A stretch of 64,000 nt of DNA from Burkholderia sp. 4M9327F10 (GCF_005503145.1 NZ_SCNV01000024.1:53255-117254), one strand, 5' to 3'; counted from the stretch's first letter, positions 1 to 8,644 are shown. The notes: a model not told the origin generated them from the letters alone. Numbers and translations are program-made.

Positions 1-326
1 TGCAGGCCACGCGCCTGCAGCGCAAAGGCTTCGAGACGTCCGTGCTGCTGTACGGGCCGGGCGTCACGCTCGGTTTGCAGCGCGGCTTTCCGACGCTTGG
101 CGACGAGGCGTTTCCCGGCCATCTGAACTTCAACAAGCAGTTGCTCAAGTTCATGGAAGAGGGCGGCAAGGTGTACGCGTGCCGCTTTGCCTTGCAGGCG
201 CTGTATGGGCATGGCGAGGCCTCGCTGATCGAAGGGATCCGGCCAATCAGCCCGCTCGATGTGCTCGATATCCAGCTGCTGCATCGTAAGGACAACGCGC
301 TAATCATCCACACCTGGACGGTCTGA
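1..326 (+). CDS. MSMEG_0572-type protein of the Nit1C cluster (5' end missing)
   Basis: This is the C-terminal part of a gene that begins outside the window; the frame is open from base 3 and ends in TGA at 324-326. The readable part of about 107 residues contains LLYGPGVTL, NFNKQLLKFMEEGG and YACRFALQALYG, which look like the small DsrE-like proteins that precede the nitrilase in Nit1C clusters (MSMEG_0572 family). Its biochemical role is not known to me. It lies 18 bases before the nitrilase gene on the same strand, so it is very likely the first visible member of the same operon. The GTG at 42 is an internal codon and not the real start, because the similarity continues upstream of it. Confidence 0.75.
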   Translation, partial: QATRLQRKGFETSVLLYGPGVTLGLQRGFPTLGDEAFPGHLNFNKQLLKFMEEGGKVYACRFALQALYGHGEASLIEGIRPISPLDVLDIQLLHRKDNALIIHTWTV

Positions 327-344
327 GCACAGGCGGCTATCACC

Positions 345-1391
345 ATGTCTGAAAAACGCATTGTCCGTGCCGCTGCGGTGCAGATCTCGCCGGATTTCGA
401 ACGCAGCGACGGCACCCTCAACAAGGTCTGCGAGGCAATCGACCAGGCGGCGCGCGAAGGCGTGCAACTGATCGTGTTTCCCGAGACCTTCGTGCCGTAC
501 TACCCGTATTTCTCGTTCGTGAGGCCGCCGGTGGCGTCCGGCGCCGATCACATGCGGCTCTACGAAGAAGCGGTGGTGGTGCCGGGGCCGGTCACGAACG
601 CCGTCGCCGAGCGGGCTCGCGTGAATCGCATGGTGGTTGTGCTCGGTGTCAACGAGCGCGATCACGGCAGCCTCTACAACACGCAACTGATCTTCGACGC
701 GGACGGTCAGTTGTTGCTCAGACGCCGCAAGATCACGCCAACTTTCCACGAACGGATGATCTGGGGGCAAGGCGATGCCGCCGGGTTGAAGGTCGTGCAG
801 ACAGCCTTTGCGCGGGTCGGCGCGCTCGCCTGCTGGGAGCACTACAACCCGCTCGCGCGCTACGCGTTGATGACGCAGCACGAAGAGATTCACTGCAGCC
901 AGTTTCCGGGCTCGCTAGTGGGGCCGATTTTCGCCGAACAGATCGAAGTCACGATCCGCCATCATGCGCTGGAGTCGGGCTGCTTTGTCGTCAATGCGAC
1001 CGGGTGGCTGACCGAAGCGCAGATCGCCTCGGTCACGGGCGACACGAATCTGCAAAGGGCGCTGCGCGGCGGCTGCAATACGGCGATCGTCTCGCCCGAA
1101 GGGCAGCATCTCGCGCAGCCGCTGCGTGAGGGCGAGGGCATGGTGATCGCCGATCTCGACATGGCGCTGATCACCAAGCGAAAACGCATGATGGATTCGG
1201 TCGGTCATTACGCGCGGCCTGAACTGCTGAGCCTCGTCATCAACGAACGGCCCGCCGCGACGGTAACGCCGATGCCTGCGTGGGGCAGCGTTGCGGCCGC
1301 CCATGCGGGTGCCGATTTCAACTCAACCGAAGGATGCCGCGATGAACTCCAGCGAGACCCTGCCGGCCGCGAGCCGGCAATTGATGACTGA
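345..1391 (+). CDS. Nit1-type nitrilase (Nit6803 family)
   Basis: Carbon-nitrogen hydrolase of the nitrilase branch, 348 residues. The catalytic triad is visible: Glu47 in FPETF, Lys129 in RRRKITPT and Cys163 in ACWEHYNP. It is expected to hydrolyse a nitrile to the acid and ammonia in the cytoplasm. It is the second gene of a set matching the conserved Nit1C order (0572-type protein, nitrilase, radical SAM, acetyltransferase, PurM-like, 0570-type, flavoprotein). That cluster has been linked to growth on cyanide as nitrogen source in Pseudomonas fluorescens; the true substrate here is not shown by the sequence. The last 50 bases overlap the radical SAM gene, so the tail after about residue 325 is read in two frames. 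Confidence 0.9.
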   Translation: MSEKRIVRAAAVQISPDFERSDGTLNKVCEAIDQAAREGVQLIVFPETFVPYYPYFSFVRPPVASGADHMRLYEEAVVVPGPVTNAVAERARVNRMVVVLGVNERDHGSLYNTQLIFDADGQLLLRRRKITPTFHERMIWGQGDAAGLKVVQTAFARVGALACWEHYNPLARYALMTQHEEIHCSQFPGSLVGPIFAEQIEVTIRHHALESGCFVVNATGWLTEAQIASVTGDTNLQRALRGGCNTAIVSPEGQHLAQPLREGEGMVIADLDMALITKRKRMMDSVGHYARPELLSLVINERPAATVTPMPAWGSVAAAHAGADFNSTEGCRDELQRDPAGREPAIDD

Positions 1392-2454
1392 GCTGCAGTC
1401 GGCGGGCTTGAGGCTTGCCGATCCGGGGACGGGAGCCGGCAGCCGGCGCGGCGGCGCGGGGCCGTCGGACCACAAGGCCGTGACGGTGGATGGCGTGACC
1501 ATCATGGTGCCGGTGCATACCCATAGCGCCTGGCATTCGCCGTTCGTGGCGGCGCCCGCAGACGCAAACGGCGTCAGTGCGCTGCTGCGCGGCACGATCC
1601 CGATTGCCAATATCAGCTTTCCGAAGGCGCCGCGTTTTTACGGCATGCAGACGCTCGACGGCGTGCCGTATTCGCATATCGCCACGCTGCACAGCGCCGA
1701 CGTGCTGGCGACTACCGTATTGCAGACCTGCATCCGCTACGAGAGCCGCCGCAAAACCTGCAAGTTTTGCGCAATCGGCCAGTCGCTTGCGGCGGGCCGC
1801 ACGATTGCGCGCAAGACTCCGGAACAGCTTGCCGAAGTGGCGCGCGCAGCGGTGCTGCTCGACGGCGTCAAGCACATGGTTCTGACCACGGGTACGCCGC
1901 CTTCCAGCGACCGCGGCGCGCAGATTCTCTGCGACAGCGCGTTTGCGATTCGTGCCGCCGTCGATCTGCCGATCCAGGCTCAGTGCGAACCGCCCGACGA
2001 CGACCGCTGGTTCGCGCGCATGAAGGCGAGCGGCATCGACACGCTCGGCATGCATCTGGAAGTGGTGACGCCGGCCTTGCGCGAACGCATCATGCCGGGC
2101 AAGTCGAGCGTCCCGGTGTCGCGCTACATGGAGGCGTTCAAGGCGGCGGTGGCGGTATTCGGCCGCGGCCAGGTGAGCACCTACATCCTCGCGGGCCTCG
2201 GCGATAGCGCCGCAGCGATTCTGACGATCTCGCGCGAGCTGATCGAACTGGGCGTGTATCCGTTCGTGGTGCCGTTCGTGCCGATCAGCGGCACGCCGCT
2301 CGAGGACCATCCGGCGCCCACACCCGAATTCATGAAGTCGGTGCTGCAGCCGCTTGGGGCCATGCTTTCCGCCGCCGGGTTGCGTTCGAGCGATATCAAG
2401 GCCGGTTGCGGCAGATGCGGCGCGTGTTCGTCGCTGTCTTCGTACGAGGTGTAA
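1342..2454 (+). CDS. Radical SAM protein, MSMEG_0568 family (Nit1C cluster)
   Basis: Radical SAM enzyme of 370 residues. The ATG at 1342 is chosen over an in-frame ATG at 1291 because it follows a GAAGGA-like ribosome site and avoids a longer overlap with the nitrilase. The cluster-binding cysteines are Cys130, Cys140 and Cys143, a CX9CX2C spacing instead of the usual CX3CX2C. A second cysteine group, CGRCGAC, lies about 10 residues from the C terminus and could hold an auxiliary iron-sulfur centre. The reaction is unknown. Its position between nitrilase and acetyltransferase is the standard Nit1C arrangement, which suggests formation or modification of a nitrile-related intermediate (inference). 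Confidence 0.88.
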   Translation: MNSSETLPAASRQLMTELQSAGLRLADPGTGAGSRRGGAGPSDHKAVTVDGVTIMVPVHTHSAWHSPFVAAPADANGVSALLRGTIPIANISFPKAPRFYGMQTLDGVPYSHIATLHSADVLATTVLQTCIRYESRRKTCKFCAIGQSLAAGRTIARKTPEQLAEVARAAVLLDGVKHMVLTTGTPPSSDRGAQILCDSAFAIRAAVDLPIQAQCEPPDDDRWFARMKASGIDTLGMHLEVVTPALRERIMPGKSSVPVSRYMEAFKAAVAVFGRGQVSTYILAGLGDSAAAILTISRELIELGVYPFVVPFVPISGTPLEDHPAPTPEFMKSVLQPLGAMLSAAGLRSSDIKAGCGRCGACSSLSSYEV

Positions 2455-2456
2455 CC

Positions 2457-3032
2457 ATGTTTGGCGAAGCGATCGCAGGCGTATCCGAAGAGTTCGATCT
2501 CGCGTCGGTGTTGTACGCGCCGACCGAATACCGCATCAAGTGGACGACGCTGCCGTGGGAAGCTCAGGAGGCCTACAAGCTGCGGCGCGCGGTGTTCTGC
2601 ATCGAGCAGGGCATCTTCGTCGGCGACGACCGTGACGGGATCGACGAACGCGCCCAGCAACTGGTGGCGGTGAGCTGCATTGCCGGGATGCCCGAGCAGG
2701 TGGTGGGCACGGTGCGCATCCATCAGGAGGCGCCGGGCGTGTGGTACGGCTCGCGGCTGGCGGTGCACGCGGCGTTTCGGCGCCACGGCAAGATTGGCGC
2801 GACCTTGATCCGCCTTGCCGTGACCAGCGCTCACGCGCTCGGTTGCGAGACCTTTCTGGCGCACGTGCAGAGCCAGAACGTGCCCTTGTTCCAGGCCTTG
2901 CATTGGGATGTGCTCGCCGAGGAGACGTTGCTCGGGCGCCCGCACCATCTGATGCAGGCGCAGCTCGAACACTATCCGCCGTGCACGGCGCCGCGCAGCG
3001 GCTTTGTCACGCAAGCGCGGAGCGTGTCATGA
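2457..3032 (+). CDS. GNAT N-acetyltransferase, MSMEG_0567/Sll0786 type
   Basis: Protein of 191 residues from the ATG at 2457, which lies two bases after the radical SAM stop codon. It looks like a GNAT fold: the FCIEQGIFVGDDRDG segment near residue 40, GTVRIHQE, and an acetyl-CoA-loop-like stretch around AAFRRHGKIGATLIRLA. Sll0786/MSMEG_0567-type proteins are regular members of the Nit1C cluster. The acyl acceptor is unknown. Its stop codon overlaps the ATG of the next gene in an ATGA junction, so the two are probably translationally coupled. An earlier in-frame start at 2406 would overlap the radical SAM gene by about 50 bases and is less likely. Confidence 0.85.
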   Translation: MFGEAIAGVSEEFDLASVLYAPTEYRIKWTTLPWEAQEAYKLRRAVFCIEQGIFVGDDRDGIDERAQQLVAVSCIAGMPEQVVGTVRIHQEAPGVWYGSRLAVHAAFRRHGKIGATLIRLAVTSAHALGCETFLAHVQSQNVPLFQALHWDVLAEETLLGRPHHLMQAQLEHYPPCTAPRSGFVTQARSVS

Positions 3033-4006
3033 GCGTCGCGGAGCTGGTCGCCGGCTTGCGCGAGAGCCGCGGCTTCCGGCACAAGACCGACATCGCGGGT
3101 GTGGTGTCGTCTCTTGCGCAGCGGCTACCGGGAGGCGCGGGCGCGCTGGGTCAGGCCGTGGCGCTCGGCGACGATTGCGCGGCGCTGGCCGATGGCGACG
3201 GTTACCTGCTGTTCGCGATCGAAGGCATGGTCAGCGACTTCGTGCAGGCCATGCCCTGGTTCGCCGGCTACAGCAGCGTGATGGTGAACGTCAGCGATAT
3301 CTATGCGATGGGCGGCCGGCCGCTCGCCGTGGTGGATGCGCTCTGGAGCGACGGCATCGAGGCTGCGCATGAGGTGCTGGCGGGCATGGCGGCGGCGTCG
3401 CTCGCGTATGGCGTGCCGATTGTCGGCGGTCACACCAATGCGCGCAGCGACCGGGCGCAACTGGCCGTATCGATTGTGGGGCGCGCGAAGGCGCTGCTGT
3501 CGAGTTTCAACGCGCGCCCCGGCGACCGCCTGCTGATGGCGGTCGACCTGCGCGGCCGCTTCGAGGAGCCGTATCCGTTCTGGAACGCGTCGGTGGGGGC
3601 GGATGCCGCGCGTTTGCGCGGCGATCTGGCGTTGCTACCACACCTGGCGGAGAGCGGGCTATGCGATGCAGCCAAGGACATCAGCATGGCGGGCGCGCTG
3701 GGCACCGCCTTGATGTTGCTCGAGTGCTCGAAGGTGGGGGCGCGCATCGATCTCGACGCGCTTCCCCAGCCCCCCGGGGTGCCGCTGGCGCGCTGGATCA
3801 CGGCGTTTCCGAGCTTCGGCTATCTGCTCGCGGTGCGCGAAGAACGGGTTGCGCGGGTGCTGGCGCAATTCGAGGCCCGCGCGTTGGCCTGCGCCGAGAT
3901 TGGAACGATCGATGCATCGCGCAAGGTGGTCGTGCACAGCGGCGACGATGCGGCCGTGCTGTGGGACTTTAGCGGCGAGCCGTTCATCGTTCCAGCGGAT
4001 CAATGA
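3029..4006 (+). CDS. PurM/ThiL-like (AIR synthase-related) protein, Sll0787 type
   Basis: Protein of 325 residues starting at the ATG of the ATGA overlap at 3029. It resembles the AIR synthase superfamily (PurM, ThiL, SelD, HypE): an ALGDDCAAL nucleotide-binding segment near residue 50, VMVNVSDIYAMGGRPLAVVDALW around residue 90, and VGGHTNARSD around residue 135. Proteins of this superfamily use ATP to activate an amide, carboxyl or selenium group. The Nit1C member has no assigned substrate. Context suggests a role in making or consuming a nitrogen intermediate with the radical SAM protein and acetyltransferase (inference). A longer frame from 2741 is rejected because it runs through the acetyltransferase gene. 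Confidence 0.85.
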   Translation: MSVAELVAGLRESRGFRHKTDIAGVVSSLAQRLPGGAGALGQAVALGDDCAALADGDGYLLFAIEGMVSDFVQAMPWFAGYSSVMVNVSDIYAMGGRPLAVVDALWSDGIEAAHEVLAGMAAASLAYGVPIVGGHTNARSDRAQLAVSIVGRAKALLSSFNARPGDRLLMAVDLRGRFEEPYPFWNASVGADAARLRGDLALLPHLAESGLCDAAKDISMAGALGTALMLLECSKVGARIDLDALPQPPGVPLARWITAFPSFGYLLAVREERVARVLAQFEARALACAEIGTIDASRKVVVHSGDDAAVLWDFSGEPFIVPADQ

Positions 4007-4029
4007 GCCGTTCGCACAAGGGATTTTCC

Positions 4030-4314
4030 ATGCCTGTCATGCACTTTCGGATTCAGTGGCCCGATGGCGGCGAAGCGAATTGCTATTCGCCCTCACGGGT
4101 GGTCAGCGAGTTTTTTACGCCGGGTCACGCGTACCCGCTCGAGGACTTCGTGCAACGTTCGCGCGAGGCGCTCGGCATCGCCTCGGAGCGCGTGCGGCAG
4201 AAGTACGGGTTCGCGTGTTCGGCGGCGCTGGATCAACTCGCGCAGATCGAACGCGAGGCCGAGCGCTTTCGCGAGTGCGCGGGGGCGAGCGTGAAAGTCA
4301 TCGAACTGATCTGA
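4030..4314 (+). CDS. MSMEG_0570-type small protein of the Nit1C cluster
   Basis: Small protein of 94 residues beginning MPVMHFRIQWPDG. Related small proteins of Nit1C clusters begin in the same way, which favours the ATG at 4030; an AAGGGA ribosome site lies at 4018-4023. An alternative ATG at 4003 overlaps the preceding stop codon and would add nine residues. Visible features are a WPDG start, a central CYSPSRVVSEFF segment and a Glu/Arg-rich C-terminal helix. Function unknown. It is placed between the PurM-like gene and the flavoprotein, as in other Nit1C clusters. Confidence 0.8.
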   Translation: MPVMHFRIQWPDGGEANCYSPSRVVSEFFTPGHAYPLEDFVQRSREALGIASERVRQKYGFACSAALDQLAQIEREAERFRECAGASVKVIELI

Positions 4315-4342
4315 AGCCATTCTCTTCTTGCAAGGACACATC

Positions 4343-5644
4343 ATGTCGAACCTGGCGCACTCCACGAGCGCGGCGCCGTGCGGCAATGGGCACTATCGTG
4401 TGCTCGTCGTCGGCGGCGGGCAGGCCGGTCTGTCGATCAGCTACTACCTGAAACAGGCCGGTATCGATCATCTGGTGCTCGAAAAGCAGACCGTTACGCA
4501 CACCTGGCGCCGGCAGCGCTGGGACGCGTTCTGTCTTGTCACGCCGAACTGGCAATGCGCCTTGCCGGGCTACCCGTACAGCGGCGACGATCCGCATGGT
4601 TTCATGAAGAAGGATGAAATCATCGCCTACCTCGACGGCTTTATTGCTATGGTGGATGCACCGGTGCTGGAGCACACCGCGGTTTGCCGCGTGAAGCGGC
4701 GCGACGACGGCATCTATGCGGTGACGACCACGCAAGGCGATTTCAGCGCAGACCAGATCGTGGTGGCCTCGGGCGGCTATCACACGCCGATCGTGCCGCG
4801 CATGGCGGAGCGCCTGCCCGCGCAGATCGTGCAGTTGCAATCGTCCGAGTACCGCAATCCGCAGGTGCTGCCCGACGGCGCAGTGCTGGTGGTGGGCTCG
4901 GGACAGTCCGGCGCGCAGATTGCCGAGGACCTGCATCTGGCCGGTCGCCAGGTGGTGCTGGCGGTGGGCGAAGCGCCGCGCTGCGCGCGCTTTTATCGCG
5001 GCAAGGATGTGGTGGACTGGCTGGCGGACATGCAGTACTACGACATGCCGGTCGAACAGCATCCGTTGCGCGAAGGTGTGCGCGACAACACCAATCACTA
5101 TGTGACCGGCCGCGACGGCGGACGCGATATCGACCTGCGCAAGTTCGCCGCCGAAGGCATGCAGCTATACGGACGCCTCGAAGACCTGCGCGACGGGCAA
5201 CTGCATTTCGCGGCGAACCTCGCGGCGAATCTCGACGAGGCGGACAATACCTATAACCGCATCAACGCGAGCATCGACGGCTTCATTGAAAAGCAGGGCA
5301 TCGAGGCGCCGCCGGCCTCTGTCTATGAACCCTTATGGCAGCCGCCGCGCGAACGCACGACGCTTGCACTCGAAGACACCGGCATTGCTGCGATCATCTG
5401 GTGTATCGGCTTTACGCCGGACTTCAGCTGGATTGATGCGCCGGTCTTCAACGGACGTGGCTATCCTGCCCACCAGCGCGGTATTACGCCGATGCCGGGG
5501 CTTTATTTCGTGGGACTGCCGTGGCTGCACACCTGGGGCTCCGGCCGCTTCTCGGGGATCGCACGCGACGCGGAGTATGTCGTGCAGGCGATTGCGGCAC
5601 GCGAGCGTGAGCGGACCGCAAGCTGTGCGACGCTGGCGGCCTGA
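4343..5644 (+). CDS. MSMEG_0569-type FAD-dependent oxidoreductase
   Basis: Flavoprotein monooxygenase-like enzyme of 433 residues, last gene of the Nit1C cluster. The N-terminal FAD site reads VVGGGQAGLS (about residues 20-29) and a second dinucleotide site reads VVGSGQSGAQ (about 185-194), the two-site layout of flavin-containing and Baeyer-Villiger monooxygenases. The C-terminal GLPWLHTWGSGRF segment is the family's FAD-closing region. The start at 4343 follows AAGGA at 4331-4335; an upstream TTG at 4328 is less likely. An NAD(P)H- and oxygen-dependent hydroxylation is expected; the substrate is unknown. Confidence 0.87.
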   Translation: MSNLAHSTSAAPCGNGHYRVLVVGGGQAGLSISYYLKQAGIDHLVLEKQTVTHTWRRQRWDAFCLVTPNWQCALPGYPYSGDDPHGFMKKDEIIAYLDGFIAMVDAPVLEHTAVCRVKRRDDGIYAVTTTQGDFSADQIVVASGGYHTPIVPRMAERLPAQIVQLQSSEYRNPQVLPDGAVLVVGSGQSGAQIAEDLHLAGRQVVLAVGEAPRCARFYRGKDVVDWLADMQYYDMPVEQHPLREGVRDNTNHYVTGRDGGRDIDLRKFAAEGMQLYGRLEDLRDGQLHFAANLAANLDEADNTYNRINASIDGFIEKQGIEAPPASVYEPLWQPPRERTTLALEDTGIAAIIWCIGFTPDFSWIDAPVFNGRGYPAHQRGITPMPGLYFVGLPWLHTWGSGRFSGIARDAEYVVQAIAARERERTASCATLAA

Positions 5645-5687
5645 GTGGTTTGACGGGTTCGAGTGGTTCGAGTGGTTCTAGTGGTTT
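5643..5687 (+). repeat. Five imperfect 9-bp tandem repeats
   Basis: Five consecutive 9-base units begin on the stop codon of the flavoprotein gene: GAGTGGTTT, GACGGGTTC, GAGTGGTTC, GAGTGGTTC and TAGTGGTTT. Two neighbouring units are identical. No function is evident. Confidence 0.7.
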
Positions 5688-5736
5688 GAGGGGCCGGGTT
5701 GTTCGGACGAACCGCCACTGCGGTAAAACCCGAGCC

Positions 5737-5772
5737 GTCCGGATTGCGCGAAGCCGTCTGCGCAATCCGGAC
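5737..5772. terminator. Stem-loop between convergent genes
   Basis: A perfect 13-bp stem (arms 5737-5749 and 5760-5772, GTCCGGATTGCGC and its complement) with a 10-base loop lies between the end of the Nit1C operon and the end of the phospholipase gene. On the minus strand it is followed by GGCTCGGGTTTT, on the plus strand by a weak T-rich stretch, so it may end transcription from both sides. Confidence 0.6.
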
Positions 5773-5789
5773 TCATGCTTTCCCTTTGC

Positions 5790-7931
5790 TTAGCTACCCA
5801 AAGCCGGATCGCTCATGCTGCTGCGTCCCGTTTCAACGTGGCCACCGAGGCGCCGCGTGAAGGTCGGGTCCGTATCGACGGTCACCGTCAGGTCGTACCA
5901 GCCGTAGGCCGCGCGCAGGTCGAGGTAGATGTCCTCATTGCTGCCGCCCTTCACGGTGCGCTTGATCAAGGTGCTCGGATCGTACGCGTTGGTGATGGTG
6001 AATTCGCAGCGTGCCGTGCCCGGGTTCTCGAGACGCAACTGCAGGTTGCCGTTGGCGACGTCATAAGCCTCGGCCACTTCCGGACGGGCCACTTCCGAGT
6101 TGCTCCACCAGTTCGACGGTGCAGGCGGCTTGCCCGCGTAGCGGCGCAGGAAGCCGTTCGGACCGTACACGGTGTAGTCGTAGGTGCCGTTGGCGTTGAG
6201 CGGGAGGTGGTCGTCGAGGCGCTTGCCGGCTTCTATCGTATAGCTGAGCGGTGCTGCGCCGCTATTGGTCGAGTAGACGAGCAATGCCGCGCCGGCCTTG
6301 CCGTTGTTGACAAAGCGGATGGCGATCTTGCCTTGCGATGCCTCGCTGTGCAGGCGCACGAACAGCTCGTAGGGCAGGGCGCGCGCCGGGCGCACGCCGG
6401 GTTCCTGCTTCGGCACGGCCTGCACGAGCGGCGGCAGCGGCACGTAGTCCGGATGACGCGACTGGTCCGGCGGCACATAGCTTGCCGTGCTCGGCAGAGC
6501 CGGCGTCGCGTCGTTCGGATTGACGAAGTTGAACGCGGACATCAGGTCGCCGCATACCACACGGCGCCACGGCGTGATGTTCGATTCGCCCAGATCGTGA
6601 TTCTGGCCAAAGCGCTTTTCGATGAAGCGAATCACCGATGTGTGATCGAACACCTGCGAGCACACATAGCCGCCCTTCGACCACGGCGACACTACGATCA
6701 TCGGCACGCGCGGCCCAAGACCATACGGGCCATTCGAATATTCGCCCGCCGTGTATTGGCCGTTGCCGCTGTAGATTTCATTGGTCGTAGCGACCGTCGA
6801 CAGGCCATTGGCGCTCGAAGCCGGCGCAAACGGGGGCGCCATGTGATCGAAGAAACCGTCGTTCTCGTCGTAGTTGACGAGCAGGACCGTCTTGCTCCAC
6901 ACCTCCGGGTTCGACGTGAGGATCTGCAGCACCTGGTCGACGTACCATGCGCCGTAGTTCGCGGGCCAGTTCGGGTGCTCGGAATAGGCTTCCGGTGCGA
7001 CGATCCACGAGACCTGCGGCAGCGTGTTGTTCGTCACGTCCTGCTTGAGCACGTCGAAGTACGTGCCGCCGTTTGCCACGTTGGTGCCGGTGCGTGCGTT
7101 GTCGTACAGCGGATTGCCCGGTTGCGCGTTGCGGTACTGGTTGAAGTAGAGCAGCGAGTTGTCGCCGTAGTTGCCGATGTACGCATTGGAGGTCCAGCCC
7201 CACGAACCGTTGGCATTCAGGCCGGTGCCGATGTCCTGATAGATCTTCCACGAAATGCCGGCGTTTTGCAGCACTTCCGGATAGGTCGACCAGCCGTAGC
7301 CGAGTTCGGAATTGTCGATCACCGGGCCGCCGCCGCTGCCGTCGTTGCCCACCCAGCCGGTCCACATGTAGTAGCGGTTCGGGTCCGTCGGGCCCATCAG
7401 CGAGCAGTGATACGCGTCGCAGATCGTGAATGCATCGGCCAGCGCGTAGTGGAACGGAATGTCGTCGCGCGTCATGTACGCCATCGTCGTGGTGCCCTTT
7501 GCCGGCACCCACTGGTTGTACAGGCCGCCGTTCCACGCGGTGTGCGTGCTGTTCCAGTCGTGCGCGAGATCCTGCAGGAACTGCAGGCCGAGATTCGGCG
7601 CGCTCGGGCGGAACGGCAGCACATAGCCCAGATCTTCGACGGCGCCTTCGAGCAGCGGCTGATACCACACCGGGTTGCCGGTGGGCAGCGTGATGGCGCG
7701 CGTGTCGCCAAAGCCGCGCACGCCGCGCAGCGTGCCGAAGTAGTGGTCGAACGAACGGTTTTCCTGCATCAGGATGACGATGTGCTCGACATCCTGGATG
7801 CTGCCGGTGGCGTTGTTCGCGGGGATGGCAAGTGCGTTGCGAATGCCGAGCGGCAGCATGCTCAACGCGGTTGCAGAACCGGCAGCCGAGGCGGCTGCGC
7901 GTAGAAACTCACGGCGATTTTTTGATGTCAT
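5790..7931 (-). CDS. plcN: Phosphocholine-specific phospholipase C, Tat-exported
   Basis: Protein of 713 residues. The N terminus has a twin-arginine signal (NRREFLRAAA, then a hydrophobic stretch ending ALA at about residue 35), so the folded enzyme is exported through Tat. HIVILMQENRSFDHYFGTLRG at about 50-70 is the metal-binding segment typical of acid-phosphatase/phospholipase C enzymes, and further family segments read DPNRYYMWTGW and NYDENDGFFDHM. Length agrees with Pseudomonas and Burkholderia PlcN/PlcH enzymes, which cleave phosphatidylcholine or sphingomyelin to release phosphocholine. Two C-terminal beta-rich domains are present. Gene context does not distinguish haemolytic from non-haemolytic type. 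A short lipoprotein gene precedes it on the same strand. Confidence 0.93.
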   Translation of the reverse strand: MTSKNRREFLRAAASAAGSATALSMLPLGIRNALAIPANNATGSIQDVEHIVILMQENRSFDHYFGTLRGVRGFGDTRAITLPTGNPVWYQPLLEGAVEDLGYVLPFRPSAPNLGLQFLQDLAHDWNSTHTAWNGGLYNQWVPAKGTTTMAYMTRDDIPFHYALADAFTICDAYHCSLMGPTDPNRYYMWTGWVGNDGSGGGPVIDNSELGYGWSTYPEVLQNAGISWKIYQDIGTGLNANGSWGWTSNAYIGNYGDNSLLYFNQYRNAQPGNPLYDNARTGTNVANGGTYFDVLKQDVTNNTLPQVSWIVAPEAYSEHPNWPANYGAWYVDQVLQILTSNPEVWSKTVLLVNYDENDGFFDHMAPPFAPASSANGLSTVATTNEIYSGNGQYTAGEYSNGPYGLGPRVPMIVVSPWSKGGYVCSQVFDHTSVIRFIEKRFGQNHDLGESNITPWRRVVCGDLMSAFNFVNPNDATPALPSTASYVPPDQSRHPDYVPLPPLVQAVPKQEPGVRPARALPYELFVRLHSEASQGKIAIRFVNNGKAGAALLVYSTNSGAAPLSYTIEAGKRLDDHLPLNANGTYDYTVYGPNGFLRRYAGKPPAPSNWWSNSEVARPEVAEAYDVANGNLQLRLENPGTARCEFTITNAYDPSTLIKRTVKGGSNEDIYLDLRAAYGWYDLTVTVDTDPTFTRRLGGHVETGRSSMSDPALGS

Positions 7932-8021
7932 GGTGGGCTTCGATCTTCAGGGGAAGGAATATGCGCGACGGTGGACCAGCAGGCAGAACCGCCGCGGGGA
8001 CTCAGACGACTTCAGTCAACT

Positions 8022-8453
8022 TCAGTCAACCGTGTGAATCACGGGTGTTACAAGACTGTCGGATGCGGCAGCGCCAAGCTGTGCGGCGCTGGGCGGTGGA
8101 GTCTGGATGGCGTTCGCCGGCAAGACGGCCTGGGCCGGCTGCGTGGAAGCGTTTTGCCCCTGTGCGTAGGACGTCGCGTTGGGTGCCACATTGGGTACCG
8201 CATACGGTGCCGGCGGGGCGTTGTTGATCTGTTCTGCAGATGTCGTGGTGGCGGTGGTGTCGGGCGTCTTGCTGTCGTCGTTGCTGCAGGCGGCGAGCGT
8301 CATGCACAACGCCGCAGTCAGGGCAGCGGCCGATGCGCGGGCTCTCAGGCGCGCCGTTCTGCGCCTGCGCTGCCACGCGAACAGCGCCGCTGCCAAACGT
8401 TTGCTCGCCGGTCTCGATTCGAACAACGCGCTGCGCGCAGACCAGGTGGACAT
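8022..8453 (-). CDS. Small lipoprotein of unknown function
   Basis: Protein of 143 residues ending 90 bases upstream of the phospholipase start, on the same strand. A lipobox-like LAAC is present with Cys56 after a hydrophobic ALTAALCMT stretch. The stretch before it is unusually long and Arg-rich, so the true start may lie further downstream at a non-ATG codon. The mature part is rich in Pro, Ala, Thr and Gln with no recognisable domain. It could be an envelope partner of the phospholipase or unrelated. Confidence 0.55.
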   Translation of the reverse strand: MSTWSARSALFESRPASKRLAAALFAWQRRRRTARLRARASAAALTAALCMTLAACSNDDSKTPDTTATTTSAEQINNAPPAPYAVPNVAPNATSYAQGQNASTQPAQAVLPANAIQTPPPSAAQLGAAASDSLVTPVIHTVD

Positions 8454-8644
8454 GGGAGGCCTTTGACGGTATTTGGGGGACGCTGGCGGGGTCCGTACAC
8501 CCTGGCTCAGCTCCGTCGAAGGATAACTACTTACCTGTGTAAGATTTATGAACGTTGGGTAAGAAGTTGCAATTGTGCATGTTTGCGGAATTTACAAATT
8601 GATACTTTTGAGGTGCTGAACGCGGGTTGTGGCGGGTTGTGGTG

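Noticed and set aside
5775..7904. Open frame of 709 codons on the plus strand opposite the phospholipase gene
   Set aside because: It mirrors the codon bias of the real gene on the other strand, has no recognisable domains and no ribosome site; the minus-strand product has a full Tat signal and catalytic motifs.
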